Origin: Cyanoderma ruficeps
Lineage: Eukaryota > Chordata > Aves > Passeriformes > Timaliidae
NCBI GenBank assembly: GCA_008694505.1
Contig: VZDJ01000046.1
Coordinates: 1,686,648-1,750,647 of the forward strand
Direction: 5' to 3'
Length of the DNA: 64,000 nt
This document shows positions 25,550-39,356 of the stretch, one piece after another. Position 1 is the stretch's first letter. Every line of letters starts with the position of its first letter. The notes beneath the pieces are model-generated. The model ran no database searches. It was not told the origin of the DNA and was given only the letters and a program-made list of their open reading frames with translations. The position numbers and the translations under genes are program-made.

Positions 25550-27117
25550 CTGGATGTAAACCTCTATCTCTATAACTCCACAAGGAGTCTTGGGAGACTC
25601 GCCAGCTAATTTGGCCAGTAATTTAGATGTCCAACATCCAGTGATGCAATTTTTCCCCAAAGGGGGCATTTTTTTCCCTAAATACGGAGCCCAGCACAGT
25701 TCTCCTGACGGAACCACACACCAAAAATGCCTCTTGGATTCAGTGAGAGTTGAGGTGGGATTGAGAGCAGCAGAATTCCACCTGTTCTTGGTGCTGATAG
25801 CAGAACCCTTCCATGGCCAGCTGGGGATTGGCTGCTCTCATTTTGGTAAAAAAAAATGTGTTTACTTATGGAATCATCAAAATTTTAAAGATGTGACTTG
25901 TCAAAGATCTTTTACAAAACAAGCTGATCATAGCTATAAATATTTTATTAGCTGGGAAGTGAGGCTGTTGGCTGTCAAGCCATTTCCACATGGCTTAAGG
26001 CTCAAAAATATTCAAGTTAAAACTAAAATTGCCTCTAAACTCCATGTTTACCATGTTGTGCAAGAGACAGGTAATTGCTTTGATTCATCTGTAAATAATT
26101 TATAAGACATTATACATTCATTGAGCTGTCAAAATCGTGAGCCTTCATGGCATCATCCGGGAGCAAAATTCACAAAGGAAAAGAGGAGGAAAGAACATTT
26201 TTTTTTAACAGATCAATTTGAAGTCTTGTTGGCAAATTTTCTAAATTCTATACCTTTCCAACTAATTTGCAGGAATAATGGTTGTACTGGGAAGAAAATG
26301 GACTCCAACGTTCAATATTCCTGTTGACAGGAAATGAAGGAAAATCAGATGACACATCAATAGGGCAGAAGGTCTTCCATCTTACTTCTGAAGTATCTTA
26401 AATGAATATATTTTCTAAAAATAGTTATAAAATACAGGTTGGTCAAATCAACATTTTTCCTCTCTTTTTTAATTTTTTCTTTTTTCATAGAAGAGCCTAC
26501 ACGTCCACTTTAAGCAAATATTCTGCTAAAGTGAGACTAATTCCACCTTTAAACCCAAGAGTGACATTGGTAAAGAATCCCTGCACCACAGAATAACTTG
26601 TTTCTGTGGTGGAACTCATATTAGAAAATGAAACCTCAAGCTGGGAAGCAGAACAGCACAGGCCAAGTTAATTTGTTTTCTTGCTCAGAATGCAAAACTC
26701 TCCTCTGTAGAAGGAAATATTGCAACATATTAAGCTTTATGACCTCCCCAAACAAAATATGAGTTCTTTTTCCCTTCATTTCTGTTACAAAGGACTGGAA
26801 AAATCACGTGACAGAATTTTCCCTTTGTACATCCCTGTACCCTCCTCTTCCTGTGAGGAATTTGGGGGAAGGAATTGCACATTTTTCATTCCCTGCCTTC
26901 TTCCAGGAGCAAATTACCACCTCCACTCTGAGTACTGGATAGCAGCTCATGGGCAAAGCCAAAGATCTCCCTTCCCCACCCTCATCCTCCTTTGTACAGA
27001 ANAAAAAAACAATGAAGATTGGACCCATAGTTCCTCCTCCCTTGTTCTTCCAGTGCTGGAAAAGGCCAAGAACTTTTTGGGAAAAAAATACAGCTTAGTA
27101 AGGGCCCAGGGAGCTGA

Positions 27118-27198
27118 TATTTATGGAATGGTTTGGGTTGGAAATAACCTTAAGGACCATTTAATTCCAATTCCCCTGCCACGGGCACAGAACACATG
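27118..27198 (-). mobile_element. CR1 LINE tail fragment
   Basis: Minus CR1: TGGAATGGTTTGGGTTGG, then CCCCTGCCACGGGCA. Confidence 0.82.
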
Positions 27199-28265
27199 AA
27201 TGTGACTTTGTGCAGCTGCTTTTGAGGGTAAATAGGGCTGAATTATCTCGTTTTTTGCCACGCTGAGATAAGTATACACAGAGATTTTTCTACCACTTAG
27301 CAGACAGAGCAGTTAAAAAGTTGTTACAGCACTGTAACTTGCTCGTCCATCTGAAGATGATTTAACTTACTGTGCTTCAGTTTTATTTTGCTGAGGAAAA
27401 ATCAATATGCAAAGCCTGTCAGGAGTCCAAATTATTACACTTATTCAGCTGCATGTATTATTGAGTAGGCAGTTCCCTGTAATGAAGTTCTTGGCTTAAG
27501 TCTGTGAGGTATATTAAGAAGTAGTGGATGTAGGACAGAAGAAGCTGCAACAAGAAATGAAATTGTACAGTTGGGCAGTTTTAAGCACTGGCCACCTCTG
27601 TGAGAATATCAGTGTGTGGTGAAATCTCATAAGAAAAAAAAAATACATTTCATGGTAAGAACAGGCTAAGAAGACTCTTGAGTCTTTGGTCTAATAAAAT
27701 TTTATTCACAGCTAGAATTTTCCAAGTGATCCTAGAGTACAGGCAAGTAGAAAAAGGAGTGATTTTAAATAAAATGTCAGAATGTTCCTCCAGAAACCCA
27801 AGTGCTGGCGAAGAGGTGATTCTTAAGTGGGCACAGAAAAATCTTCCAATAGAAGTGATCAAAAGAAAGCCATTGAAGTCATCAACAAAATACCATGCGA
27901 ATTTCTTCCAACCCCTTCTTGCTCCCATCACTTTTATTCTTCTCCCATCAGTGGTCCAAGTACAGGCAACCATTCCCATGAACAAAGGAAGCAGCATCTG
28001 GCAAATTTGCTTTCCAGAGCGGGATTTAATGGACCATTGTCAACATCTACATTTGAATGGCCCTCGAAGTTTTTGTGGAGACAGAGAGGAACAGGCGACT
28101 CTGGAGAACATTGTCCTCACTGGAAAGCAGATGTTCCAAATGCATCCCAGGAGTCACTCCCTCAAAAAGCAGCTTTTGTTCTGGGACTGGGAAGGCAGCT
28201 TTGGGACAACAGCCAAGCTGGAAACACCTAAGGCACAGAAACCTCCAGTTCTGTGAGGAAAACTC

Positions 28266-28355
28266 ACAGAATCCCAGAATATCCTAAACTGGAAGGGACA
28301 CACAAGAATCATGGAGTCCAGCTGCTGGCCCAGCCAGCTGTTGACAAACCAGTGT
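28266..28355 (-). mobile_element. CR1 LINE tail fragment
   Basis: Minus CR1: CACAGAATCCCAGAATATCC, then GGAAGGGACACACAAG, ATGGAGTCCAGCT. Confidence 0.75.
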
Positions 28356-29070
28356 CACACAGAGTCTCTGCTGCAGTGACTCTGCTCCTTTTCCTGCTCC
28401 TGCCCAACAAACAGCCAGAAGGAACGGGGATCCTGATTGTCATCCTCAGCAATAGGGAACACCATTACAAATGGGGAGCTATTGCAGGGCGCAGAGGGAA
28501 TGGGAAGATATTACAGATTTCCCATCACACCAGGGGCATAAACATGTCCTTAACACAGTCCAGAGTCCTAATTTCAGTCTGCATTGGTAGATCCTGTTAT
28601 ATTCCCTGGCCATATTTAATGAATTAATCAGCTGCAGAAGCCCAAAGTTGAAGAATTAAGGAAAGGATCAAAATCTGTATTTTGTCTATATTAATGTTTG
28701 TATCAGCATCTTTTACATCCTTCTAGGCTTTTATAAGCTCAAGCAGGGATCATAAATTTTTGATGTACTGTCCTTTTTTTCTGAACTGTCCTTTCCTTGC
28801 CTTTGGGTAGTTTGACTAAAACAACCAAATTTCCTGGACGTGCTGTGCCGTAATCCTGTGTTTTTCCTGTTACAAACAACAAGTGCTCAGAATTATTCAC
28901 TTTAGTAATCTTTTTTTCTTTTCTTTGTGTCTACAATCAATGCATTTTTTTCATAGCTTGGTTAACAGCCTTCAGCAAGCCAAACTTCTTCCTTTTTATT
29001 TTTTTCCTTAGGATTTTCTTAGGAAACATGACTGCTTCTCTGGAAATGTCTCTCTCTTTTCACTGAGATT

Positions 29071-29155
29071 CAGAGAATCATGGATTGCTTTGGGCTGGGA
29101 GGGACTTTGAAAGATCACCTAGTCCAAACCTGCTGCAATGATCAGAGGCATCTTT
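29071..29155 (-). mobile_element. CR1 LINE tail fragment
   Basis: Minus CR1: AGAGAATCATGGATTGCTTT, then GATCACCTAGTCCAAACC. Confidence 0.75.
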
Positions 29156-30319
29156 AACTACATCTTCAGCGTCTCACCTTTCACTCCAGTCCCTGAAGTC
29201 AATGTATTCCCTGAAGCTTTGAAAGTAATTCCAGGGATAAAATGAAGGTGTCTCTGGGCAGTGATCTGTGCTTTGAAGTCTTCTATTTTCCATCCCATTC
29301 AGGGAGCCTGGGTGACTGATTTAGACCGGACATGGGGTTTTCAGGAACCTCTGTCAGGTATTTTGACTTTGAGGATATAATTTTTTTTAACAAAGGTAAG
29401 GTTTTACTGCAACCTTAGATTTTTCAAGGGACTGAGTTTCCAGCCTGGATAGACACAAATCTTCTCAAGGCCCTGTGTCAGAACGTCTGGATACCCTAAG
29501 GAATACAGGGACTCTTGTGTTTATGTGCACCTGCATCTGGTCCTAAAAATCTCCGAAGTAATTCCCTATTTGTCTTGCTTCAGAAGCTTATTGGACACTA
29601 GAAAACCATTTACAGGCAAACTCTAGGGTTCATCCAGGGTTCCTCTGACATGTAATCATTGCCAGAGAGGACAAACCGAAGTCCATCAGTGCTGTCTGAC
29701 TCCATGTCTCATCCTTGGAAATGAAGATCCTAGAAACCAGTCAACTGTGCCATTGCCTCCAGCAAGGATTGAGCTCTCTCTCTCACTGCTGTGCTTTCTC
29801 AGGGACACAAACAGTCTGACGCAGCAATAAAGCCTTGTTTTGTCAGAAAATCCAGCAGCCAGCCACAGAAACAAGCCATGGGAATAGGAACAAAAGAGAT
29901 TTTCACTGAATTCCCTTTGAAAAGAAGATCCAGTTGTCTGACACCTGCCTCACTTGTTTTTATAGAAGCACATCATGCTTGCAGGACCTTTATGAAAATA
30001 CAATTTCCGTGCAAGGAAACACAGTTTTTCCAGCACTATGGAAGAGTGCAGCAGCTGTCTGCTGGGATAGAGCAGTGATTTTAAAGGAGTTTGCCACCAC
30101 AGATTACTTATCAATTATCACTCACTTATAATTCAGATGACTCCGTAACAATTTTCTTGGGGGATAAATTTTTTAGCCATGGTACTACAGACATTAAAAA
30201 TTCGGTAAGTGCATGTTGTCACAGCTTCCCGCTGCTCATGACTCTGCAGATACTGACAGATGAAACCATCACTCATTAATTGGGTAAGTTTTACTGCTGC
30301 TCATCTGCTGCAGCAACCC

Positions 30320-30988
30320 TGTTGTTACAGGATAGAAATGAGCCAAGACACAGACTTCTTGTTTATCACAGCATGAAAAGGGTCCTGGTTTATTCCTCTT
30401 TTCAGCTTAACCATCCTGACTGCAACTATTCAGTTACTCTGGCTGCAGCAGGCTCCTACTGTAGGTTTTCCTTGCAGTGTCTGACTGATTGTTATTTCCT
30501 AAACTATGACTGGATGTATCAGTTTGCAGACTCCGACTGCAGGCTTTTACCCAGCTAGACTCTGCAGGGATTAGTTTACAGACTCTGACTGCAGGCTTTT
30601 ACCCAGCTAGACTCCGGCTGCAGGGATTAGTTTAGACTCTGACTGCAGGCTTTTACCCAGCTAGACTGTAAATGCAGACTCCCACAACAGGCTCTAACTG
30701 CAGCCCCAGACTGACCTCACAGCAGTGATTCTCTCTCCCCAGGATCTTTCTTCATGATCCTCCCCTCATCAGCTAACTCACTCTCTTTTATGACACTTAT
30801 CTTTATTGGATATAGCTGTGACTCATCAGCGGCGAGGCTGTATTGGGTAATTAACACAGCTGTTACTTATCAGTGACAAAGTCACCTGTATTCCCTTCTC
30901 CTGCACTCGTCATTCATGTTTTAGCTGCAGTGGCCTGGTAGAACATGATTGCAATGACTTGTGCTGCTCACAACTGCTTGGGACAACA
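30320..30988 (-). mobile_element. Probable LTR-like element containing a minisatellite
   Basis: The plus-strand ends are TGTTGTTACAG (30320) and GGGACAACA (30988), a partial inverted terminal match (TGTTGT/ACAACA). Read on the minus strand, it has AATAAACCAGG near its end followed by a short U5-like segment. No target duplication was found and no second copy is in the window, so the call rests on termini and layout only. Confidence 0.45.
30518..30668. repeat. Minisatellite, 52-54 bp unit, nearly three copies
   Basis: The motif GCAGGCTTTTACCCAGCTAG starts at 30539, 30591 and 30645, giving periods of 52 and 54 bp. The intervening segment (CTGCAGGGATTAGTTTA, then GACTCTGACT) is also repeated. 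Units differ only by a few small indels, so the array looks recent. Confidence 0.9.
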
Positions 30989-31047
30989 CAAATTAGAAGA
31001 GTACCCATGTCCCAGAAGTAAAATCAGTTGCAAAGGCATCGAAAATC

Positions 31048-31148
31048 AAGGAATTATGGAATGATTTGGGTTGGAGAGGACCCTAAAGATCACCTCATTC
31101 CACCCCAACCATGGGCAGGGACACTACACTAGGCCAGGCTGCATCTAC
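31048..31148 (-). mobile_element. CR1 LINE tail fragment
   Basis: Minus CR1: GGAATGATTTGGGTTGGAG, then CATGGGCAGGGACACTACAC. Confidence 0.85.
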
Positions 31149-31180
31149 TACACTGTGTATTTGAAAATGTTCATTAGAAA

Positions 31181-31236
31181 CTCCAAACCAACCAACACAG
31201 CAAGCAAAAATAAACAAAACACAAATAAAAAACCAC
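31181..31236 (+). repeat. A/C-rich tract
   Basis: CCAACCAACACAGC, then CAAAA/CAAAT units. Confidence 0.8.
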
Positions 31237-33796
31237 ACTGAAAGTAAACAATAGATGGGGAAAACCCTCACACTTTAATAATGTCTGCATAAACTGGAAA
31301 GAAACTGCTCCCTTTACTCTAGGTCATCATGTACACCATGAACTAGACGGTCAGAGAGGTTTTCTTGATAATATTTAAGTCTGGACCAAACAAAAGAGAG
31401 ATTTAGTGAACTGCATGTCACCATAGAAACAAGGAACTCACAGGTGGAACTGTGTAAATAATGCATATTTTATTTTTAAACACAACACTCAGAAAAATCC
31501 TGTTCTGTTCAATTAAGTGAGTTTTTTTTTTCCTTTGTCTTGTCTGACATGAAAACACAGTCAGACAGGCAGAGAGGAAATTTCATTTTTAGCTTTTTAT
31601 CTTGAATTTTATCGTTTCTTTACTTTTCATCCCTAATTCAATTTAAGTACCAATACCTCTGAAACAACGTTCTGTTGAACAGAACAATATGAAATGGCCA
31701 TATATTTTCATTTTCCAAATTTGTTAATGGTTGCTATTTTTCAGCCTTAATTATTTTAAAATGTAACCTGAACCTGCATTTTTCAACGACTAAACGGCTT
31801 GCAGAGAAATACTTTTATTCAATTCTGGTTCCCAGAAAGTCATCTCATCCGAGTCATTATCTTACCCAGCTGCCTGGACAAATTCTAATTCACCTTTCAT
31901 TTTCTTTTAACTTGTGTTCCTTGCCTATTACAGAAGGACTTCCTGGCAATTCTGGAGATGACAAAAGTAATGGCTTTAGAAAGAACCAGGTGGGAATCAT
32001 CACAATGAATACACTACGGGATGGGAGCAGTAGCTCATACACGTGTTTCACAGCTAGTGGTGTTTTCAGAGATGTAGGTATTAAATTCCAGTACTTTTCT
32101 TTCCCTTTTTTTTTTCTGAATGGAAGTCCAGCAAATGCTGGAAGAAGATGACTAAACTCAGATTTATCAGCAGGGCTTGCAAAGGTGCCAGTCCTTGCTT
32201 AAACCACCAAAGTGTGTTCCTGCTGCCCAAGGCAACAGTAGAAATCTCTGCCCCATTACAGCAATTTTTGCATCTTTTTCTCTGAGTCATCTTCCCTGAC
32301 TATCTCAGGCTGATGATCACCTTGCCTAAGCTTGAACCAGCTTAGAGAGTCCATAGGGCTTAACTCATCCCTTGTCCTTCCTCTTGAGTCAGGAGAGAGA
32401 GAAAAAGGCCATTACAGAGAACCATTTATCTCCAAAGGTCAGGAACCCAGAGCTGGAAAGGAATAGCTCCAAGGAACGACCCACGGCTCTACAGGGTCCA
32501 GGCTTCATTTAGGTCAGAGAATTGAGGTGTTATTCACTAAAACCCAGAGAGACAAATTCCATCCCTGCAGACAAAGCAGTGAAAAAGAACTTGTAAGGTT
32601 TGAGGTTAAGATTCTCCTGGCAGAGACTGAAGTAACCACATCTATCCTGTGTGCTGTGGAAAATCCGTGGCAGAGCTGTGCCCAGGTGAGGCAGGGCACA
32701 CCAGGTGATGCAGGACACACCAGGTGATGCAGGGCACACCTGTGGCCCTGCACACTGCACCTCTTGGCCACAGCTCAGCACTATCCCATGGATAGCACAC
32801 AGCTCTGAAGACAAGGGGACACTGCATTTAGGAATGATTTTCTTGAAAATGAAACACACACGATTCAAGCTCTCCCTGATGGAGAATGGTCCAGAGATTC
32901 TCAGTTTTGTGGCAATCCAGCTGGGCCTGGAAGAAAAAACTGTAGGATCACACAAACACTATTTCTGCTCCCAGCACCAGGAGATTTACAATGCCAAAGG
33001 AATATGCCTGCTCATCTGCCGTTAATATTATGTCTAGAGTGCAATGTGGATGGTATTTGAATCCCTCTTTCCAGGAATTTTTCACCAGAAAAATTATTAA
33101 TGTACTGTTTGCTCCCCAGGCAAAGCATCTAGTTAATATAGTTTGGCTTGGCTCTGTATTAAAGAGGGATGAGAAAGAAACATCCTAGAGGCTTTTCCAA
33201 GAAATGTGGTTGTTCATCTGTTTGAGGTTTTGTCCTGTCTACAGCCGTGTCTAGCAAAAAACCCTTTCCTTAAATTATTCCAGGGCAGTTTTACTGTGAC
33301 ACAACAGCCTTTCTTTCCCCTGCCAAAGCTGATCCCGAACTTTTCCAATGGCAATGCACTTCCAGGCTTTCAGCCTCACTGATGTGACTGAATTCACAGT
33401 AGATCAGCATCAACCATTTCAGCTTCAGCTGCTCCATTTGAGGAAAAGATTCTTTATGCAGCCAGAAGCTTGGTTTATGCCTGGAAAATGAAGACTTTCC
33501 AAGCAACAGAATTCATCCAACCCATCTTCAGACCTCCAGAATGGTTGTGTTAACAGGCAAGGCAGAAAAATGCGCATTTTTCATACAACCTTCTCAGCAG
33601 AAGGTGGATGCAAAAAATAGGGCAAGTGTAAGTTCTGTAAGTATTTGTAAGTGTCAGAGAGTTCCAATTTTGAGAGTTCTGATTTTGACCTCTTGACTAT
33701 AACAGTTTCAATATCTAGCAGTGATAAAGATCACTCTTCTTTCTAAATCCATTTTGAGGTGACATTAATTCATCCACTCTATCAGGTGAACAAACT

Positions 33797-34056
33797 TACA
33801 GAATCTTAGAATTTTTTAGGTCAGAAAGGACCTTAAACTTCATCCAGTTCCCACCCTCTGCCATGGGGACACCTTCCACTATCCCAGGCTAACCAAATCC
33901 CCATCCAAACTGACCTTGGACAGTTTCAGGGATGGGGAAGCCACAGCCTCTCTGGGAAACCTGTGCCAAGGCCTCACCACACTCACAGGGAAGAATTTCT
34001 TCCCAATATTTAATCTAAATCTACACTCTTTTACTTAAAACCATTCCCCCTTTCCC
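33797..34056 (-). mobile_element. CR1 LINE 3' end
   Basis: Minus CR1: ACAGAATCTTAGAATTTTTT through CTCACAGGGAAGAATTTCTT to CCATTCCCCCTTTCCC, then a poly-A run. Confidence 0.9.
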
Positions 34057-36690
34057 AAAAAAAAAAAAATCTAAAAAGCACAATGATTAAGTCAGAGAAG
34101 TTCAGCAAAGAGCTAAAGAATTAATCAATGCTGGGAACACAGAGACAAGTGAAGCACTTTTCCTTGCATTTGCTTGAGAAAAAGCAAAGTTTCATCACAG
34201 CTTGGGTCCCAAAGGGTGCACAAGAGACTTGTTCAAAGACTCTACAGAATGGATACCAGAAATAAGCACAGACCCTGTGTCTGAGATCACATGTCCCTGA
34301 CTTCTCCCTTGAAATTCTTCCTTGTTCCTACCAGCTCCAATATGAATGTAGTGAAAGACACTTTATTCAGTGTCACATGGATAAATCCATCGGCACCAAA
34401 AAAAAGCATCTTTGACCAAGGTGAGATGTATCCAAAGAGATCAAAGCTACCTAGGTCTGTATTCTACTTTAAAAGGAGCCACAGAAAGAAACTTTCAGGC
34501 TGTAGAGACATTTTCTTATCTATGCCTTTCCAACTCCAGGAATTCATTAGCTTGGATTCAATCCCAGTCCAATTGTTCTTGGGCACAGCTGCCTCAATAA
34601 GGGAGACACAGTGAAGTAATGTCTTCCCAGTGGTGCCAGTGGAAATAACAGCAGATAATTCAAAGGCTCTGAGAGAACAAGAGGATGATGAGACACTCAA
34701 TAAAAAAATGTGAAACTGAAAAAAAAAACCTGCTCCATCATCTTTGTGTGATGGAAACATAATTCAAAATCTCTCCTTGCATCACCACTCTGCCTCCTAA
34801 TCACCATCTCCTACCCCCGTGGTACCCTTACCAGTTTCTTTCCTGTTGATTTACAGGGGAACTTTTAACAAGGATTCAGTGTGATTCCCTGCAGGAATCA
34901 TCACATCCCTTCAAACCTTAATTTCCTTTCAATCCCTTGACATGCCTGGGAATGTTGCTTCCTCTCAACATTTTTTAGAGGAAGACAGGAGAAGTGGGAC
35001 TGGAAAACAAGGGCTGCAGGTTAAAGACTGATTTGACAGTGAGTCATGAACCCCATAATCACCAACGAGGCCTCGTCACTTCTTCTTCTATTCAAATCCT
35101 CCTGGTGAGTTCACTTTTCTCACACCCTGGCTCGTTCCAGGTTGGTGCATTTTAAGCACCTTGAACACTAAATTTTAGACACAAATCTGCAAATCCCTCA
35201 AGGAACTCCCCCACCATTTGAGAGAGAGCCACATTCAAAGGACAAGTCTGGAACATCTGATTCCAACAGTGGAAAGCAAGACAGGGAACAGGCTGGAAAA
35301 AGTATTTCATGCCAATCTATGGTTCTCCATTTCATCAGCAGGGTTCTTTCCATCACAATTCAAATTGTTGGGGTAATCCAGGCCTCCACCATGACCTAGT
35401 CAATATAACAAAGACAGAAGCTAAAGGTGGGTTCTGTCTGATCCAATGTAGAAGCCTAAACATGATTATTTAGAGTTGACACGGTCACCCTTTATTCCAT
35501 GTGTCCAGAGAGAAGAAATAGACATCATCTAATCTATATTGAGGATGAAATAAATTATGTCTCAGGCTCTACTTGGTTGACATCCAGAACTACAGACTGG
35601 GGAAGGTGACTTGCTCATTTGTAGTGCAGATGCAATTGCAGGTATCAACATTTAATTAGATAAATGCCCTGCTAAATGCACATAACCCAGGAAACTGTCA
35701 TTAATATCTGAGTAACTCCTGTGTCAGTCTTTCCTAGCCCCAGGGTTGGGAAAAGGTCAGAAGAGTCTGGATGGGAGAAATAAACAAAAAAGGGTACATG
35801 TGGATCAGCAGAGAGATTTATCAATTCTGATCTGGCAGGAAATACTTGGAGGGTTGGTCAGAGCTAGAAGAGGGTCCAGCACAAACTGGGGCAGCTCCAC
35901 AGCAGGACAGGGATAAAAATTCAGACAAAGGAGGTTGGAAACACTGATGTAAGAAATAGCCTGGCACCACTGCCTGGGGAAGTTGAGTATGAAATAATCA
36001 CTTCTTTCCTTCCTCTCTTGTCTGCCTTTGGCTTTCATTACTCCCCTTTATCAGTTTAATTCCTTCTCCAGAGCAAGGGAGTCAGATTCTAGGTCCTGCT
36101 GAGATTTCATTTCCTTCAAATTCTCTTTTCCATTCGGGCTGTAAGTGATGACTGAACAGGAACGGACACATAGGGTCAGAACATGCCCCCTATTTCTTCT
36201 CATATAAAGTTTCCTAAAGAATTTAAAGCATTTAAGAGGAAGAATCCATCATAAAACTAATGGAAAAAGAAAAAAAAAAATAAGCCAAAGAGAAAATCTC
36301 AAGGCAATCATTGCCTCTGAAGCATTAAAGGCATGGCCCAGCAGCAGCAGGAGAGAAAACAGTGCTGTGAAGAATAAAGAAATAATGATCAGAACATCTG
36401 GGCATGAGAGGTAGAGTGGGAGAGAAAGGAGGAAACATCAGAAACCCCATTTGGTCGACGTTTGTGTTCACTGAACACAGCAAAGGGGGTAAAGCAAAGG
36501 CAGCAGAGCTGAATTCTTGCAAAATGTAGGAACCCACAAGTTATTCTTCCTCTCTTGCCACCCAAGGATGAGGCTTCCCATGCAGAGAATTACCAGCGCA
36601 GAAAACAAGGTCTCTAAACAACAGCAGAGAAGCTACTTTACCATTATCACATTTTGGACCATGTGGGCACCTTGAAGGATCCGTGAACCT

Positions 36691-36780
36691 TCATATTTTA
36701 CAATATTTTATAATATTTCACAGTATTTTATAATGTTTTATAATATTTTATAACATTTTATGATATTTTATAATGATTTT
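36691..36780. repeat. 10-bp tandem repeat, about nine copies (TAATATTTTA)
   Basis: Nine consecutive decamers follow the TAATATTTTA consensus with one to three changes each and no indel. Confidence 0.93.
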
Positions 36781-37614
36781 CTAGATACTGTAGAAATACA
36801 GAATAGAAACTGCTCATGTCCCAAACCCAAGTTCTGTAGATGACCCTCCTTGTGTCACCTGCCATAAAAGGTGGATTTTTCTTTCAAGTCACAGTAACTT
36901 GACCATGTTCACAAACCCCTACAGACTTCCTAAAAGCTCGTGACCCCATTTCAGACCTTGCAGCCTCACTGAGGAGAAATAAATTATCAAAAAAACTTTA
37001 TATTGAATTTTTCAATGGGAATTTTCATGCAGGAATAGTCATAGAGGTAACTGTGGGCTTCTCCTCTGCAGAATTTTATTCAACAGTCAGGAGGGATTTC
37101 TTCCTTCTTTCAGCTCCTTCTGACAAGCAAGGGAGTTATTCCCTATTTTTCTCTTTCTTTGAAAGAAACAAGCTGATAACATTTCTCCACTAAGTGCCAT
37201 CATGAGTAAGTCTTAGTGCTGAATATCAAATAATTATATGGTAAAATTTTAATTTTTCCCAAATAAAAAATAGTTTGTGTGCAGCAGGAGAAATTCAAGA
37301 GGAATCAACACTTACGACTGCCTAACTTCTGGAGCGTTGCTGCATCTTCAGGGAGTTTTGTGGTGAAATATCTCCCAAAAATTCAACCAGTAAGGAGGTG
37401 GTAGAATTTTGTTGACATCCCGTCCTTTGACAAGAGATAAAGCTTTGTTGGGAATGAGAGTGACAGGATCTGGCTTGAAATAAGTATCATGGAATCATGA
37501 AAGGTGAATCTAGAGGTCAGGACTTAAGAGCAAAATGCTGCAGTTAGTTCCAGAGGTGAAATGAAGTAAATTTAAAACATGTCTACAAAAAATTAAAAAA
37601 AAAAGGAAATAATT

Positions 37615-37840
37615 AAAATGCAGATGAAAAGGCTGGCAAGTAGGATCCATGGAATGAAAGGGCTTTCAAACAAGAAATACACCAGAATCCTTCACTGGAA
37701 GATAAATCTCTTAATCTCTTGGAGGCGATATGATGGTTTTTGTTTTTCTTTTTTTTTACACTAAGCCACATCAGCTGTGGAACTCGTTGCCACAGGATGC
37801 GGGGAACAACTAAAAGATGCTCAATGAGCCTGGGAAAATC
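37615..37840 (+). mobile_element. Old CR1/L3-like LINE remnant
   Basis: CTGTGGAACTCGTTGCCACAGGATG-type sequence at 37774-37797 is a hallmark of old CR1/L3 3' ends. GGCGATATGATGG upstream fits the same element. It is heavily decayed. Confidence 0.5.
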
Positions 37841-39356
37841 CTCCCGGTGATTCAGCCTGCGAATACTGGGGGAGCAGAATAGGGAGCAGCTGGGTTCTGC
37901 TCTGAGTGAGAGCCTGAAAGGATCCAGTCCCTTCCTGCCAGAGTGGGTGATACAATTTCACCACATTGAGATGCCAAAGCCTTTCCAGGGGCTCTGGGCT
38001 TCCTCTGAGCTGTGTCCTTTTCCTTTGGAACAGGCACGGGGAGGAGCTCAGTGTGATCAGACCCCAGCTGTCCGGGGTTGTTCGAGATTTGGGGGATAAA
38101 GAAATAAAAGCTGGCTGGTGAAATGGTCTCTTCTCACCTGGGGAGTTCTCTGAATTCCTGAATCCAAACAATAGCCATTGCATAAGCATAAGAAACAGAT
38201 CTCATGATCAGCTCCTGGCACATTCCAGGGGTAGGAGACAAGAAACAGGCTTTTATTCCCTTTTTTTCTTGTTCATGCCACTTCTGGACCAGGGAAAAAT
38301 TAGGAAGCTCTTCTGTAAAGCACAAAGAGGGTCTCAAAACCACATCCCTGGGGGAGAAATTAACTGCCTGAAGTACACTGAGCTTTCCTCAGTTCCACCA
38401 CACCCCACAGTTCATCTGCCCAGAGCTGGGCAGCAGAACAGAAATGAATTTATGCACGAGAGGAACGGCAGGACCCTGATGGAAACTCTCCTGTCTGAGG
38501 GAAACACTCCTAGCAGCTAAAATGCAGGAAAGGGCTGCTTTAGAGGACACTGGTAACACAGATACCTGAGTTCTGCCCTCCTTTGCCTCTGCACTAAAAT
38601 GCCCTGCAAGAAAAAGGGGAGACGAACCTCCCCTCCTTTATCACACACAACGTGATTTATCAGCTTTTCTCCGTGGTTTTATCAATTCCACTCACAGCAG
38701 AAGCAGTTTGGACAGGACTCAGCAAATGGACCCTGATTTCCAATTAGTTTCTTTGTCATTCTTTGCCCTTCTCTCCTTGGTGCTGGCCACAGGCAGCTCC
38801 TGCTGCAGTCAGGAGGAAATAAGACAGGATATTAAACTATAAATTTCTTCGCTCGCTGCCTCAGTTTCTTATCTCAGCAGCAGCACAAGTATCCTTCATC
38901 AAGATTACAGACACCACCACGCTCATCCCTGTAAAGGGCTTCAGATCATGTGAGAGATACACAAATTATTACTGAGACGAGGAAGGAAAATGAGCTGCTC
39001 CAGAGCAGTGCTTTGTGTCACATCCTGTCCCCAAAGCTGTTGTCATCCTGGCAAAAATCATCCAGGCATCCTTGCTTTTTAATTTTTTTTTAAATTAGTT
39101 TAGCAGACATATTGTAACTCCGCCGCATAAAGTAAAGAAGCAAATTCCTGACCTCTGATAACAACCAGGAATGGTTCTTATGCACATCCACAGGCTGAAC
39201 TTTTGTCCTTATTTCCCCGAGTGCGTTCAGCAGCAGAGATGTTCCTCTTACCATGAAGGATTTGCTTTGACAGCGCCGAAAACCCCTCCAGGCATCACAG
39301 GAAATGGTGAAAAACACTTTAAATCATCAGCTCAATGCCCTGGATCCGAAACTCAC

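Larger units (their letters stand above)
10919..39356 (-). other. ADCYAP1R1: ADCYAP1R1 intron between the two ectodomain exons (28.4 kb)
   Basis: This is the sequence between the two recognised exons, bounded on the minus strand by GTGAGT at the 39356 side and CCACAG at the 10919 side. It holds CR1 fragments, two probable LTRs, several A/C or G/T tracts, a 10-bp AT array and much unique AT-rich sequence. I found no further convincing exon in it. Long stretches without a recognised repeat include about 20900-25280, 25560-27110, 32000-33790 and 34060-36680. Confidence 0.8.

Noticed and set aside
25590..26105. Open frame of 171 codons on plus
   Set aside because: Starts with TTG, resembles no family, has no splice or promoter context and sits antisense in the PAC1 intron. 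Chance frame.
27678..28256. Open frame of 192 codons on plus
   Set aside because: Begins at a TTG in unique sequence and runs up to the next CR1 fragment. No recognisable domain.
31934..31989. Possible 56-bp plus-strand exon (acceptor TATTACAG, donor CCAG|GTGGGA) reading GLPGNSGDD
   Set aside because: Good-looking splice sites, but the peptide is short and unrecognised, it lies antisense in the PAC1 intron and no partner exon was found.
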